NCBI RefSeq assembly: GCF_009709675.1
Contig: NZ_WMLB01000033.1
Coordinates: 1 to 64,000 of the forward strand
Length of the DNA stretch: 64,000 nucleotides
Reading direction: 5' to 3'
From: Agromyces bracchium
GTDB taxonomy: Bacteria; Actinomycetota; Actinomycetes; Actinomycetales; Microbacteriaceae
Every line of letters starts with the position of its first letter. The first letter of the stretch is position 1. The notes under the pieces are model-generated. The model saw only the letters and a list, made by a program, of their open reading frames with translations. It was not told where the DNA came from and ran no database searches. The translations under genes were made by a program, and so were the position numbers. Below are positions 1 through 8,452 of this stretch, piece by piece.

Positions 1-1176
1 GGGGTCGACGCTGCCGTCGATGGCGGGGGCGTGCTTCGGGTAGGCGAGCAGCATCGCGCCGGAGGCGATCCAGACGACGCCGATCGCGATGATCAGCGTC
101 TCGGCGCCGACGCCCGCGGCGAGCCCGGCGATCGCGGCGCCCGCGGCGGCGGCCGCGGCTCGGAGACCCGCACCGACCGTGAAGACCTGCGAGCGCAGAG
201 CGGGCGGGCTCTGCTGCTTGCGGATGAGGAGCATCGCGGCCGCGCTCGGCGCCGTGAAGAGGCCCGACGCGCCGATCGCCGCGATCGCCCAGGCCGGGCC
301 GAGGTCGAACGCGGCGACGACCGTGCAGAGCCCTGTGGCGGCGAAGCCCCAGCCCATCACCCACTCGGGTGAGCGGCGCGGCGGGCGGCGCGAGTTCCAC
401 AGCGCGCCCACCAGGCCGCCGATCGCGAACGACGTGACGATGATCGCGCCCTCGCCGGCGTCGCCCGAGCGGGCGACCGACAGCGCGACCGCGGCGATCG
501 CGAGCCCGCCCGAGCCGAACTGGCTGAGCGTGCCGCTCCACGTGATGACGGCGAGCGGCCGGTGCGTCGCGATGTGCCGGAACCCGGCCGCGATCGTGCC
601 GAGGAACGACGGCCGGTCGTGGGGGGATGCCGCGGCCGGATGCAGCCTCAGGGGCACCGTGCCCACGGCGCCCGCGAGCGCGCTCGCCGCCATCACGATC
701 GTCGCGATGCGCGCCGATCCGAGGGCCGCTGCGGCGGCGACGACCGCGGGCCCGGCGACTGCGCCGAGGTTGTAGGCGAGCGCGTCGATCGCGTACGCGC
801 GTCGCTCGTCGGGAATGCCCTCGGTCACGAAGCTCGAGAGCCCGCCGAAGACGAACGGCGTGACGGTGCCGGCGGCGATCAGCGCGATCGCGACCGCCCA
901 CGCGGGCATCGGCCCGAGGAACGCCGCGAACGCGTACGCGGCGGCGATCACGAGCCCCGCACCCGCGACGAGCGCGCCCGGTCGGCGGCTGCGGTCGAGC
1001 ATCGCGCCCGCGATCGGGGCCGCGACGATGCTCGGCCCGAGGGCGGCGGAGGCCAGCAGCCCGCCGACCGCGACGCCGACGCCCTGATCGACCGCGAGCA
1101 CGGGGATCGCGATGGTGATCCCGCCGACCGCGAGACGCGGCGGGGTGGCGGCGACGAGGTAGGAGGCGACGCCCAC
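1..1176 (-). CDS. MFS transporter, C-terminus off the window edge
   Basis: Integral membrane permease of the major facilitator superfamily, presumably the importer for the sugar acid degraded by the four genes upstream of it. The reading frame is open from a GTG at 1174-1176 to base 1, giving 392 codons without the C-terminus. The translation is a run of Ala/Gly/Val/Ile-rich hydrophobic segments separated by short basic loops such as DRSRR after the second helix, the usual MFS loop 2-3 position. The GTG lies 9 nt after the stop of the aldehyde dehydrogenase gene, so it is probably the last gene of the operon. Substrate specificity cannot be read from the sequence. A drug exporter is the alternative, less likely from context. 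Confidence 0.8.
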   Translation of the reverse strand, partial: MGVASYLVAATPPRLAVGGITIAIPVLAVDQGVGVAVGGLLASAALGPSIVAAPIAGAMLDRSRRPGALVAGAGLVIAAAYAFAAFLGPMPAWAVAIALIAAGTVTPFVFGGLSSFVTEGIPDERRAYAIDALAYNLGAVAGPAVVAAAAALGSARIATIVMAASALAGAVGTVPLRLHPAAASPHDRPSFLGTIAAGFRHIATHRPLAVITWSGTLSQFGSGGLAIAAVALSVARSGDAGEGAIIVTSFAIGGLVGALWNSRRPPRRSPEWVMGWGFAATGLCTVVAAFDLGPAWAIAAIGASGLFTAPSAAAMLLIRKQQSPPALRSQVFTVGAGLRAAAAAAGAAIAGLAAGVGAETLIIAIGVVWIASGAMLLAYPKHAPAIDGSVDP

Positions 1177-1184
1177 GCGGCGGC

Positions 1185-2786
1185 TCAGCCGGCCGCGGGC
1201 GCGGCCCCGGCGGCCCCGGCGGAGCCAGGCGAACCCGAGCCGGGCGCGCCGGGATCGGTCGAAGCGTCGGTCCCGGCCGCCGCGGGCAGCGTGAGCACCC
1301 CGTCGACGCGACGCGGGATGCCGAGCGGGTTGCCGTCGCGGAGCTCGGGCGGCAGCGCGGCATCCGGTGCGTCCTGGAAGGCGATGGGTCGGAGGAACCG
1401 GCGCATCGCCGTGACGCCGACGGACGTGTGGATGGTCGTGCTCGACGGGTACGGCCCGCCGTGCTGCTGCGCCCAGCTCACGGCGACGCCCGTCGGCCAG
1501 CCCGCGAACAGCACGCGTCCGGCGATCTCCGAGAGCACGTCGACGACGGGTCCGAGCTCCTCGCCGGGCTCGGCGTGCACGGTCGCCGTGAGGCTGCCGC
1601 CGACGGCGCGGACGGCGTCGAGGGCGTCCGCGACATCCGTGTACTCGACGATCAGGGTCGATGGCCCGAAGCACTCGTGCAGCAGCGTGTCGGGGTCGGC
1701 GATCACGGCCGCGGTCGTGGTGCGGAGCACGACGGGCGAGCCGGTGCCGGCCTGCTGCGCGGCGGGGTCGCCCGCGACGACGTCGACGCCGTCGTGGGCG
1801 CCGAGCCGCGCGATGCCCGACGCGAAGGCGCCCGCGATGCCGTCGGTGAGCATGAACACCGCTCCGGCGGATGCCGCGGCGAGCGCCGCAGCGACGCGCT
1901 CGCCGAAGCCCGATCCGGCTGGCACGAGCACGACGCCCGGGTTCGTGCAGAACTGGCCGGCGCCGAGCGTGAACGAGCCGGCGAGGCCGGTCGCGAGCTC
2001 GTCGGCGCGGGCCTCGATCGCGGCGGGCGTGATGAGCACGGGGTTCACGGCGCTGAGCTCGCCGTAGAACGGGATGGGATCGGGGCGCTGCTGTGCGAGG
2101 TCGAAGAGCGCGCGTCCGCCGGCGAGCGAACCGGTGAAGCCGACGGCACGGATCTCGGGGTGCTGCACGAGCGCGACGCCCGTCTCGTGGCCGGTGACGT
2201 GCCCGAAGATCCCCTCCGGTGCGCCGGCCGCGACGAGCGCGTCGCGGACGATCTCGGCGGTCCGGGCGGACAGGCGCGGGTGCGCGGGGTGGCCCTTCAC
2301 GATGACCGGGCAGCCGGCCGCGAGCGCCGAGGCGGTGTCGCCGCCCGCGACCGAGAACGCGAACGGGAAGTTCGACGCGCCGAACACGGCGACCGGCCCG
2401 AGCGGGCGCAGCATGCGGCGGAGGTTCGGCCGCGGCGGGATCGTCGTGGCATCGGGGTGGTCGATCGTCGCCTCGAGGTACGAGCCCTCGAGGATCGCGT
2501 CGGCGAAGAGCCGCAGCTGCGCCGTGGTGCGGGCCACCTCGCCCGTCAGGCGCGCGGTGCCGAGATGCGTCTCCTCGTCGGCGATGGGCACGAGCTCGTC
2601 GCGTGCGGCGTCGAGCGCGTCGGCCGCGGCGCGGATCCAGGCGGCGCGCTCGGCCGCGCTCGAGGCGACCGTGACCGCGAACGCGCGGCGCGCGGCGGCG
2701 GCGACCGCGTCGAGCTGCTCGCGCGTGGTGTCACCGGTCGTCGCGGGTGCGGCGGCGGCGCGTGCGGGTGCGGCGGTGTCGGTCAT
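1185..2786 (-). CDS. 2,5-dioxovalerate (alpha-ketoglutaric semialdehyde) dehydrogenase
   Basis: NAD(P)-dependent aldehyde dehydrogenase of 533 residues, expected to oxidise 2,5-dioxopentanoate to 2-oxoglutarate, the last step of oxidative pentose and aldarate pathways. The catalytic cysteine sits in GAGQFCTNPG, and GPVAVFGASNFPFAFS and FTGSLAGGRAL are the cofactor-pocket motifs characteristic of the KGSADH subfamily. Its ATG overlaps the stop of the upstream dehydratase by ATGA, so translation is coupled. The product of that dehydratase plus KdgD is exactly the substrate of this enzyme, which makes the assignment strong. The last roughly 30 residues are a Gly/Ala/Ser/Pro-rich tail not expected in the family. 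Confidence 0.88.
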   Translation of the reverse strand: MTDTAAPARAAAAPATTGDTTREQLDAVAAAARRAFAVTVASSAAERAAWIRAAADALDAARDELVPIADEETHLGTARLTGEVARTTAQLRLFADAILEGSYLEATIDHPDATTIPPRPNLRRMLRPLGPVAVFGASNFPFAFSVAGGDTASALAAGCPVIVKGHPAHPRLSARTAEIVRDALVAAGAPEGIFGHVTGHETGVALVQHPEIRAVGFTGSLAGGRALFDLAQQRPDPIPFYGELSAVNPVLITPAAIEARADELATGLAGSFTLGAGQFCTNPGVVLVPAGSGFGERVAAALAAASAGAVFMLTDGIAGAFASGIARLGAHDGVDVVAGDPAAQQAGTGSPVVLRTTTAAVIADPDTLLHECFGPSTLIVEYTDVADALDAVRAVGGSLTATVHAEPGEELGPVVDVLSEIAGRVLFAGWPTGVAVSWAQQHGGPYPSSTTIHTSVGVTAMRRFLRPIAFQDAPDAALPPELRDGNPLGIPRRVDGVLTLPAAAGTDASTDPGAPGSGSPGSAGAAGAAPAAG

Positions 2787-3895
2787 CGGTCCTCCGTGTG
2801 TGAGACGGATGCCGCGGCATCCGTCAGCTCGTTCGAGAAGCGTACGCCGAGGCCCGGCTGCCCGGTCGTGGACACCGTGGCGCCCGAGACGGCCACGGGC
2901 GACGGCGTGGCGAGTGCGCCGAGCGCGGCGAACGACGCGTCCTCGACGGACTCGACGAGGTGCTCGCCGGGCCGCGCGAGCGCGAGCTGCGCCGAGAGCT
3001 CGAGCAGCAGGTGCGGCGCGAGGCCGACGCCGCGGTCGGCGGCGAGGTCGGCGATGCGGAGGAACGGCGTGATGCCCCCGACTCGCACCGCGTTCGGCTG
3101 CACGAGGTCGACGGCGCCGGCGTCGATGAACTCGGCGAACCGGTAGCGCGTGTGGAGGTTCTCGCCGAGTGCGACGGGCACCTCGATGCGGCGACGCAGC
3201 TCGACGTGGGCGTGCAGGTCGTCGGCGCGGAGCGGCTCCTCGATCCACGCGAGGTCGAACGCGGCGAGCTCGCCGATCGCGCGCTCGGCCTGCTCGAGGT
3301 TCCAGCGCTGGTTCGCGTCGATCATGAGCCCGCGGTCGGGGCCCAGCACCTCGCGCACCGCGGCGATGCGCTCGACGTCGCGCGCGAGGTCGGGGCTGCC
3401 GACCTTGACCTTCACGGCGTCGAAGCCCGCCTCGACCCACCGCGACGCCTGCGCGACGAGCTCGTCGAGGGGGTAATGCAGGTTCACGCCGCTGCCGTAC
3501 ACGGTCGCCGTCTCGTGTTGGCGGCCGATGAGGTCGGTGACGCTGACGCCCGCGCGACGCGCGGCGAGGTCCCACAGCGCGAGGTCGAGCCCCGCCATTG
3601 CGATCGTCGTGATGCCGCCGCTGCCGCCCTCGTGCAGGTGCGTCCAGAGCGGGTCCCAGAGAGCGGATGCCTCGGCCTCGCGCCCGAGCGCGAAGTCCGA
3701 GATGTCGTGGTCGAGGTGGGCCCGCACCGCGGCCGCGCCGATCGTCGGCGTCCACGAGAAGCCCCAGCCGACGGCGCCGTCGGAGTCCTCGACCTCGACC
3801 TCGATCACCGAGAGGTCGCGGACGTCGGGCCCCCACGGGCGGAGCAGCGGGATGCGGATCGGGCGCGTCGCGATGCGCGCGATGGTCGCGGTCAC
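2783..3895 (-). CDS. Enolase-superfamily acid-sugar dehydratase (mandelate racemase type)
   Basis: A 370-residue cytoplasmic enzyme of the mandelate racemase/muconate lactonising group, expected to dehydrate an aldarate (galactarate or glucarate) to 5-keto-4-deoxyglucarate. Visible active-site elements in order are KVKVG (Lys-x-Lys base), DANQRW (first Mg ligand), WIEEP (second ligand), GENLH (third ligand), DLVQPN and the APHLLLE histidine that forms the His-Asp dyad. The start is a GTG at 3893-3895 inside a GTGA overlap with the KdgD stop, and its own stop overlaps the next ATG. Exact substrate stereochemistry is inferred only from the neighbouring KdgD gene. A galactonate- or gluconate-type dehydratase remains possible. 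Confidence 0.85.
   Translation of the reverse strand: MTATIARIATRPIRIPLLRPWGPDVRDLSVIEVEVEDSDGAVGWGFSWTPTIGAAAVRAHLDHDISDFALGREAEASALWDPLWTHLHEGGSGGITTIAMAGLDLALWDLAARRAGVSVTDLIGRQHETATVYGSGVNLHYPLDELVAQASRWVEAGFDAVKVKVGSPDLARDVERIAAVREVLGPDRGLMIDANQRWNLEQAERAIGELAAFDLAWIEEPLRADDLHAHVELRRRIEVPVALGENLHTRYRFAEFIDAGAVDLVQPNAVRVGGITPFLRIADLAADRGVGLAPHLLLELSAQLALARPGEHLVESVEDASFAALGALATPSPVAVSGATVSTTGQPGLGVRFSNELTDAAASVSHTEDR
2805..2824. repeat. Perfect 20-bp palindrome built from the GGATGCC word
   Basis: ACGGATGCCGCGGCATCCGT is its own reverse complement. It lies in the last codons of the acid-sugar dehydratase gene, 20 bp upstream of the next gene's start, and may form a hairpin at the gene junction. 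It is also two head-to-head copies of the most conspicuous word of this genome. Confidence 0.8.
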
Positions 3896-4890
3896 CGCGA
3901 CGCGGCCCCCGCGGCATCCGCCAGCGCCGTCGACGGGCAGGCCGACGCGGCCGGACGCGTGCCGCCGAGCTCGACGAGCGCGAGCCCGCAGTCGAGGATC
4001 GCCGCGAGCCGCTGCTCCTGCTCGGGCGTCGGGTCGACGAGCGGCGGACGCACCGATCCGACCGGCAGGCCGCGCAGGCGCAGGCCCGCCTTGATGAGCG
4101 ACACCCCGAAGCCCGGTGTCTCGTCGCGCAGGCGCACGAGGGGAGTGTAGAACTCGCGCAGCAGCGACATCCGCGTCGTCTCGTCGCCGTCGACGTACGC
4201 CCGGTAGTGCAGTGCGGCGAGCTCGGGGATCATGGCGAACGCGGCCGACGAGTACAGCGGGATGCCGATGCCGCGGTACGCGCCCTGGCTGAGCTCGGCG
4301 GTGAGGAGGCCGTTGAAGAACGCCCAGTCGTCGCGGCCGGCGGCCTCGGCCGCGAGCACGATCTCCTGCGCGAGGCCGATGTCGCCCGTGCCGTCCTTGA
4401 AGCCGACGACCTTCGGGTTCGCGGCGAGCCGGGTGACGGCGTCGGCCGTGTAGCGTGCCGTGCCGCGGTGGTAGACGATGACGGGCAGGTCGGATGCCGC
4501 GGCGACCGCCTCGACCCAGGCGACGAGCCCGTCGGTGGTGCCCGACACGAGGTAGGGCGGCAGGAGGAGCAGTCCGTCGGCGCCGGCCTCGGCCGCGCCG
4601 CGCGCGAGCTCGATCGCGTGGCCGAGCGGCCCGCCGGCGCCGGCGATCACGGGTACGCGCCCCGCGACGACGTCGACGCTCGTGCGAACCACGTCGATGG
4701 CCTCGCGCGCCGACAGCGCGTGGAACTCGCCCGTGCCGCAGGCCGGGAAGACGCCGCCCGGACCGAACGGCAGGCGCGTCTCGAGGTGCTCGCCGAGCAC
4801 GTCGAGGTCGACGCGGCCCTCGGCGTCGAACGGCGTGACGGGGAAGAACAGCACCCCGTCGAAGTCGAGGCGGCGGGTGGCGGCGGTCAT
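3892..4890 (-). CDS. kdgD: 5-dehydro-4-deoxyglucarate dehydratase
   Basis: Class I aldolase-like enzyme of the DapA/NAL superfamily, 332 residues. It decarboxylates and dehydrates 5-keto-4-deoxyglucarate to 2,5-dioxopentanoate. The Schiff-base lysine is in VVGFKDGTGD and the partner tyrosine in VIVYHRG. The N-terminal FDGVLFFPVTPFD and PACGTGEFHAL motifs are typical of KdgD rather than of dihydrodipicolinate synthase. It begins with an ATG overlapping the stop of the sugar dehydrogenase gene and ends in a GTGA overlap with the acid-sugar dehydratase. Its position between those enzymes fixes the pathway. The C-terminus carries about 20 extra Ala-rich residues after the conserved fold. Confidence 0.92.
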   Translation of the reverse strand: MTAATRRLDFDGVLFFPVTPFDAEGRVDLDVLGEHLETRLPFGPGGVFPACGTGEFHALSAREAIDVVRTSVDVVAGRVPVIAGAGGPLGHAIELARGAAEAGADGLLLLPPYLVSGTTDGLVAWVEAVAAASDLPVIVYHRGTARYTADAVTRLAANPKVVGFKDGTGDIGLAQEIVLAAEAAGRDDWAFFNGLLTAELSQGAYRGIGIPLYSSAAFAMIPELAALHYRAYVDGDETTRMSLLREFYTPLVRLRDETPGFGVSLIKAGLRLRGLPVGSVRPPLVDPTPEQEQRLAAILDCGLALVELGGTRPAASACPSTALADAAGAASR

Positions 4891-6110
4891 GCGGTCCTCG
4901 TTCCGGTGTTGGTGGCGGTGGTGGTGGCCGTGATGGTGCTTGTGTCGGCAGGGCCCGTCGGGGCGGGCTCCCCATCCGCCGAGTGAGCGGATTCGCGACG
5001 GGTGCGCGGCCCCGAAGGTGCGCACTCGTCGCCGATTCGCGCACCTGTGGGAACGGCGGGCGCGACAGCGGTGCCCGCGGATGCCGTGGCGGCGGTGGGC
5101 TCGGATGCGGCGGCCGCGGTGCCTGCCGCCGAGTGCGCGGATTCGCGACGAGTGCGCGGGCTCGAGGCTGCGCACCCGTCGTCGAGTCGCGCACCTGTTG
5201 GGGTGGCGGGGGCGGCGGGGGCGGATGCCGCGGCAGCGGCGGCGAGTTCGGAGCGCCAGTCGCGGGTCGGCGACCAGCCGAGTCGGTCTCGGGCCTTCGC
5301 GATCGAGAAGACCGGCGCGGTGCCGCCGAGGTCGTCGGCGGCCGGCCCCAGCGCGGGCGCGAACTCGCGCCACAGCTCAGCGACCGGCCGCTCGGCCAGC
5401 GCGTCGGCGGCGCCGACGAAGAAGCCCTCGCCGTCGATCGCGTCGGCGGGCGCGGCGAGCCAGGCGTCGACGAAGCCGGCGACATCGCGCGCGTCGACGT
5501 AGTTGAAGAGGCTCACCGCCGCGAGGGCGGGGTCGGCGAGCCGCTCGGCGACAGTGTGGCCCTGCTGGGTGGGCGCGCCCGCCCACTCTTCGGGTGAGAT
5601 CACGTAACAGGGGCGGAAGAACCCGAACGCGCCGGGCGCGGTTCGCGCGAACATCCGCACGGTCTCCTCGATGACGACCTTCGAGAGGGCATAGGCGTTC
5701 GCTGGGGCGAGCGGATGCGTCTCGTCGATCGGCACGGCGGCGGCGCGCCACGCGGGGGAGGAGTACCCGACGGGCGTCGGGCTCGACGCTGCGAGCACGC
5801 GGCCGACGCCGGCGGATGCTGCGGCCGCGAGCACGTCGTGCGCGAGCGCGGTGTTGGTGAGCAGGATGTCGCGCTCGGGCGCGCTGAACGGCACGGCGAT
5901 GCCGGCGAGGTGCACCAGCGCGTCGGGGCGGAGGTCTGCGAGCGCGGCGACGGCCGCCCCGGGCGCGGCGAGGTCGACCGTGCGCTCGTCGACGCCGACG
6001 AGCCCGGCCGGGGCGCGGTCGAGGCCGACGACCTCGTGCCCGAGCGCGGCGAGCCCGGTCGCGAGCGAGCGCCCGAGGCGGCCGGACGACCCGGTGACGG
6101 CGACGCGCAT
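4887..6110 (-). CDS. NAD-dependent sugar epimerase/dehydratase family protein, probable uronate dehydrogenase, with repeat-derived tail
   Basis: Extended short-chain dehydrogenase. The Rossmann motif TGSSGRLG is at residues 6-13, a serine lies in LAASSPTPVG, and the catalytic pair is YALSK. As the first gene of an operon that degrades an aldarate it most likely oxidises a hexuronate to the aldarate lactone, as uronate dehydrogenases do, but a close family match was not established. Those enzymes are about 270 residues, whereas this protein has 407. The extra C-terminal part from about residue 290 is low-complexity Ala/Thr/Pro and contains two copies of a 24-25-residue segment (about 303-327 and 354-377) sharing PTGAR and PRTRRESAHS. 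These are translations of palindromic DNA repeats also found between genes at 39763-39949. The ATG at 6110 follows a LacI-type operator. Confidence 0.75.
   Translation of the reverse strand: MRVAVTGSSGRLGRSLATGLAALGHEVVGLDRAPAGLVGVDERTVDLAAPGAAVAALADLRPDALVHLAGIAVPFSAPERDILLTNTALAHDVLAAAASAGVGRVLAASSPTPVGYSSPAWRAAAVPIDETHPLAPANAYALSKVVIEETVRMFARTAPGAFGFFRPCYVISPEEWAGAPTQQGHTVAERLADPALAAVSLFNYVDARDVAGFVDAWLAAPADAIDGEGFFVGAADALAERPVAELWREFAPALGPAADDLGGTAPVFSIAKARDRLGWSPTRDWRSELAAAAAASAPAAPATPTGARLDDGCAASSPRTRRESAHSAAGTAAAASEPTAATASAGTAVAPAVPTGARIGDECAPSGPRTRRESAHSADGEPAPTGPADTSTITATTTATNTGTRTA
4978..5050. repeat. Palindromic interspersed repeat class 1, copy A (inside a CDS)
   Basis: An imperfect inverted repeat of about 70 bp. 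The left arm contains GCGGATTCGCGACGGGTGCG and the right arm CGCACTCGTCGCCGATTCGC. It is highly similar to copy B 80 bp away and to the pair at 39763-39949. It lies in the 3' end of the sugar dehydrogenase gene and is translated. Confidence 0.85.
5128..5202. repeat. Palindromic interspersed repeat class 1, copy B (inside a CDS)
   Basis: Second copy of the same element. The left arm contains GCGCGGATTCGCGACGAGTG and the right arm GCACCCGTCGTCGAGTCGCG. It has the same orientation as copy A and keeps the reading frame open. Confidence 0.85.
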
Positions 6111-6141
6111 CGATGCTCCTGTTCGCTGGATCGGGAGATTC

Positions 6142-6157
6142 GAGAAAGCGATTTCTC
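6142..6157. promoter_or_regulatory. LacI-type operator before the uronate/aldarate operon
   Basis: GAGAAAGCGATTTCTC is a near-perfect 16-bp palindrome with the central CG of LacI-family sites. Reading leftward, a promoter with -35 TTGCCG and -10 TAGGCT 18 bp apart precedes it, so the operator covers the transcription start of the operon beginning at 6110. Confidence 0.7.
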
Positions 6158-6202
6158 ACGACGAGCCTAAGCGAGGCATGCTGATCCCGGCAACCCGGGC
6201 GC

Positions 6203-6224
6203 TACACTGAGGAACCGATTTCCC
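6203..6224 (+). promoter_or_regulatory. Promoter and autoregulatory operator of the LacI gene
   Basis: A -10 box TACACT (6203-6208) is followed at once by GAGGAACCGATTTCCC (6209-6224), which shares the architecture of the operator at 6142. The regulator probably represses both divergent units. Confidence 0.6.
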
Positions 6225-6323
6225 GACGCGCCTCGACGCGCCGGGTGCGCGGACCGGAACCGGTCGTCGCGCAGCACGGCCTCGACGCGCACGGCGCGGG
6301 CCGAGGCATCCGGAAGGGGACGC

Positions 6324-7352
6324 ATGGGCGACCGAAGCAGGGGCGTGACGATCTCGGACGTCGCCGCACACGCCGGCGTCTCGCCGGCGTCGGTGTCGCG
6401 CGTGCTGAACGGCCGGGCGAGCGTCGACCCCGAGATCGTGCGGAAGGTGCAGGCGTCGATCGCGACGCTCGGCTACTCGCCGAGCCTCGTCGCCCGCAGC
6501 CTCGTGCACGGCCGCAACACGACCGTCGCGATGGTCGTGCCCGACCTCGAGAACCCGCTGTTCCAGGGCATCCTCAAGGGGCTCAGCCTCGCCGCGGCGG
6601 ACGACGGCTACCGGGTGCTCGTCGCCGACACCGCCGAACGCGCCGACGACGAGGAGGCGATCGCGGTCGAGGCGCGCCAGCGCTGCGACGCACTCGTGCT
6701 CTGCGCGCCGCGGATGCCCGAGGCGAAGCTGCGCCGGCTCGCCGAGCGCGTGGCGCCGGTCGTCGTCGTGAATCGCCCGCTGCCCGACCTGGACGTGCCG
6801 ATCGTGGGCGTGGACTACGTCCGCGGCATCCGCGACCTCGTCGACCACCTCGTCGGGCTGGGGCACCGGCACCTCGCGTACGTCACCGGCCCGGAGACGA
6901 GCGCCTCGAACGCCGAGCGGCTGCGCGGGGTCGACGAGGCGCTTGCGATGCATCCGTCGGTTCGGATCGAGCGCATCCCGGGCGGGTCGCGACCGGAGGA
7001 CGGCGAGGCGGTCGCGCCCGCCGTCGTCGACGCGCACCGCGCGGGCGTCACCGCCGTCATCGCGTTCAACGATCTCGTCGCGCTCGGCCTGCTTGCGCGC
7101 CTGCGCGAACTCGGCGTCGACGTGCCCGGCGAGCTCTCGGTCGCGGGCTTCGACGACGTGCCCATGGCGCGGTACGCGACGCCGCGCCTCACGAGCATGT
7201 CGGTGCCGCGCACCGAGATCGGCGCGCAGGTCTGGGCACGGCTGCGCACCCTCATCGGCGGCGGACCGATCGAGCACACCGTGCTCTACCGCCCGCGGCT
7301 CGAGGCCCGCGAGAGCACGACGGCGCCGGCAGCCGTCGGGGCGTCGGCGTGA
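6324..7352 (+). CDS. LacI-family transcriptional regulator
   Basis: Repressor of 342 residues. The N-terminal helix-turn-helix contains ISDVAAHAGVSPASVSRVLN at about residues 10-29, followed by the hinge and a periplasmic-binding-protein-like sensor domain (MVVPDLENPLFQGI, GVDYVRG, VTGPETSASNAERL, GFDDVPMARY). The ATG follows GGAAGGGG, a usable Shine-Dalgarno. The gene is divergent from the uronate/aldarate operon, and two similar palindromes lie between them, so it most likely senses an intermediate or the sugar acid of that pathway and also represses itself. The effector is not identifiable from sequence. Its stop overlaps the next gene by GTGA. Confidence 0.92.
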   Translation: MGDRSRGVTISDVAAHAGVSPASVSRVLNGRASVDPEIVRKVQASIATLGYSPSLVARSLVHGRNTTVAMVVPDLENPLFQGILKGLSLAAADDGYRVLVADTAERADDEEAIAVEARQRCDALVLCAPRMPEAKLRRLAERVAPVVVVNRPLPDLDVPIVGVDYVRGIRDLVDHLVGLGHRHLAYVTGPETSASNAERLRGVDEALAMHPSVRIERIPGGSRPEDGEAVAPAVVDAHRAGVTAVIAFNDLVALGLLARLRELGVDVPGELSVAGFDDVPMARYATPRLTSMSVPRTEIGAQVWARLRTLIGGGPIEHTVLYRPRLEARESTTAPAAVGASA

Positions 7353-8452
7353 GCGTGCTCGCGCCCGTGGCATCCGCTCTCGGATCGGATCGCCCGGCCA
7401 AGCGCGCCCGCGTGCTCGACCTGCTCGAGCGGCGCGGGGCCTCGGCGATCGTGCTCCGGTCGCACACCGCGGTCGCGTGGTACCTCGACGGCGCGCGCAC
7501 GCACGTGTCGCTCGCGGGCGATCCAGTGGCCGCGGTCGTCGTGCGCCCGAGCGGCGACGCGTTGCACGTGTTCGCGAACGAGGCAGATCGCCTGCTCGCC
7601 GAGGAACTCGGCGTCGCGTCTGACCTCGAGGTCGTCCGCGTGCCGTGGCACGAGCCGCTCGTGGCGGCCGGCGTCGACGCACTCGACGGTCTCGACGCCC
7701 TCGACGAGACGGATGCCGCGGCCGACCTTCGCGCGGCCCGCGCCGCCCTGCTGCCCGCCGAACTCGTCCGCTACCGGGCGCTCTGCCGCGAGGTCGCCGA
7801 GGCGATGACGGATGCCGCGCTCGCCGCGTCGCCCGCCGACTCCGAGCGCGTCGTGGCCGCGCGCTTGTCGGGCGACCTCGCCGCGCGCGGGATCGACCCG
7901 CTCGTGACACTCGTCGCCGGACGCTCCCGGCTGGCCCACCGGCATCCGCTGCCCACCGACGCACCCCTCGGCGACCGGGCCATGCTCGTCGTCTGCGGTC
8001 GCCGCCACGGCCTCATCGCGAATGCGACTCGCTGGCTGCGCTTCGGCCCGGCCGCCGCCCCCGACCCTGCCGAGACGGATGCCGCGCGCCGCATCCTCGA
8101 CGTCGAGGCCGCGTTCCTCGACGCCACCGTGCACGGCGCGCGCCTCGCCGACGTCTTCGCGACCGGCACCGCCGCGTACGGCTCGCACGGCTTCGACCCG
8201 CACGAATGGACGCGGCACCACCAGGGCGGCGCGGCCGGCTACGCCGGCCGCGACCCGCGCGCTGTGCCCGGCATCCCCGACGTCGTGCAACTCGGCCAGC
8301 CGTTCGCTTGGAACCCGACCGCGCCCGGCGCGAAGGTCGAGGACACCGTGCTGGTCGGCGCCGACGGGGTCGAGGTGCTCACGGTCGACCCGCGGTGGCC
8401 GACGGTCGCGGTCGCCGGGCGGGAGCGGCCTGCTGACCTGCAGCGCGATTGA
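7349..8452 (+). CDS. M24 (pita-bread fold) family protein, metal site atypical
   Basis: A 367-residue protein with the two-domain layout of creatinase/prolidase proteins: a creatinase-N-like domain (about 1-150) and a pita-bread C-terminal domain with HHQGGAAGY and NPTAPGAKVEDTVLV, the counterparts of the conserved His and late Glu regions. The usual first metal ligands (Asp in a D-x-G...D-x-T-R context) appear replaced by HGLIANATRWL. It may therefore bind metal poorly or be a non-peptidase homologue. It starts with GTG in a GTGA overlap with the LacI gene and is probably co-transcribed with it. The role in sugar-acid use is unknown. Confidence 0.7.
   Translation: MSVLAPVASALGSDRPAKRARVLDLLERRGASAIVLRSHTAVAWYLDGARTHVSLAGDPVAAVVVRPSGDALHVFANEADRLLAEELGVASDLEVVRVPWHEPLVAAGVDALDGLDALDETDAAADLRAARAALLPAELVRYRALCREVAEAMTDAALAASPADSERVVAARLSGDLAARGIDPLVTLVAGRSRLAHRHPLPTDAPLGDRAMLVVCGRRHGLIANATRWLRFGPAAAPDPAETDAARRILDVEAAFLDATVHGARLADVFATGTAAYGSHGFDPHEWTRHHQGGAAGYAGRDPRAVPGIPDVVQLGQPFAWNPTAPGAKVEDTVLVGADGVEVLTVDPRWPTVAVAGRERPADLQRD

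Noticed and set aside
1185-3917. Very long open frames overlapping real genes (for example the 910-codon minus frame and the 572-codon plus frame at 1428-3146)
   Set aside because: High GC content leaves few stop codons. These translations are Arg/Ala/Gly-rich without domains, while the overlapping frames carry clear enzyme motifs.
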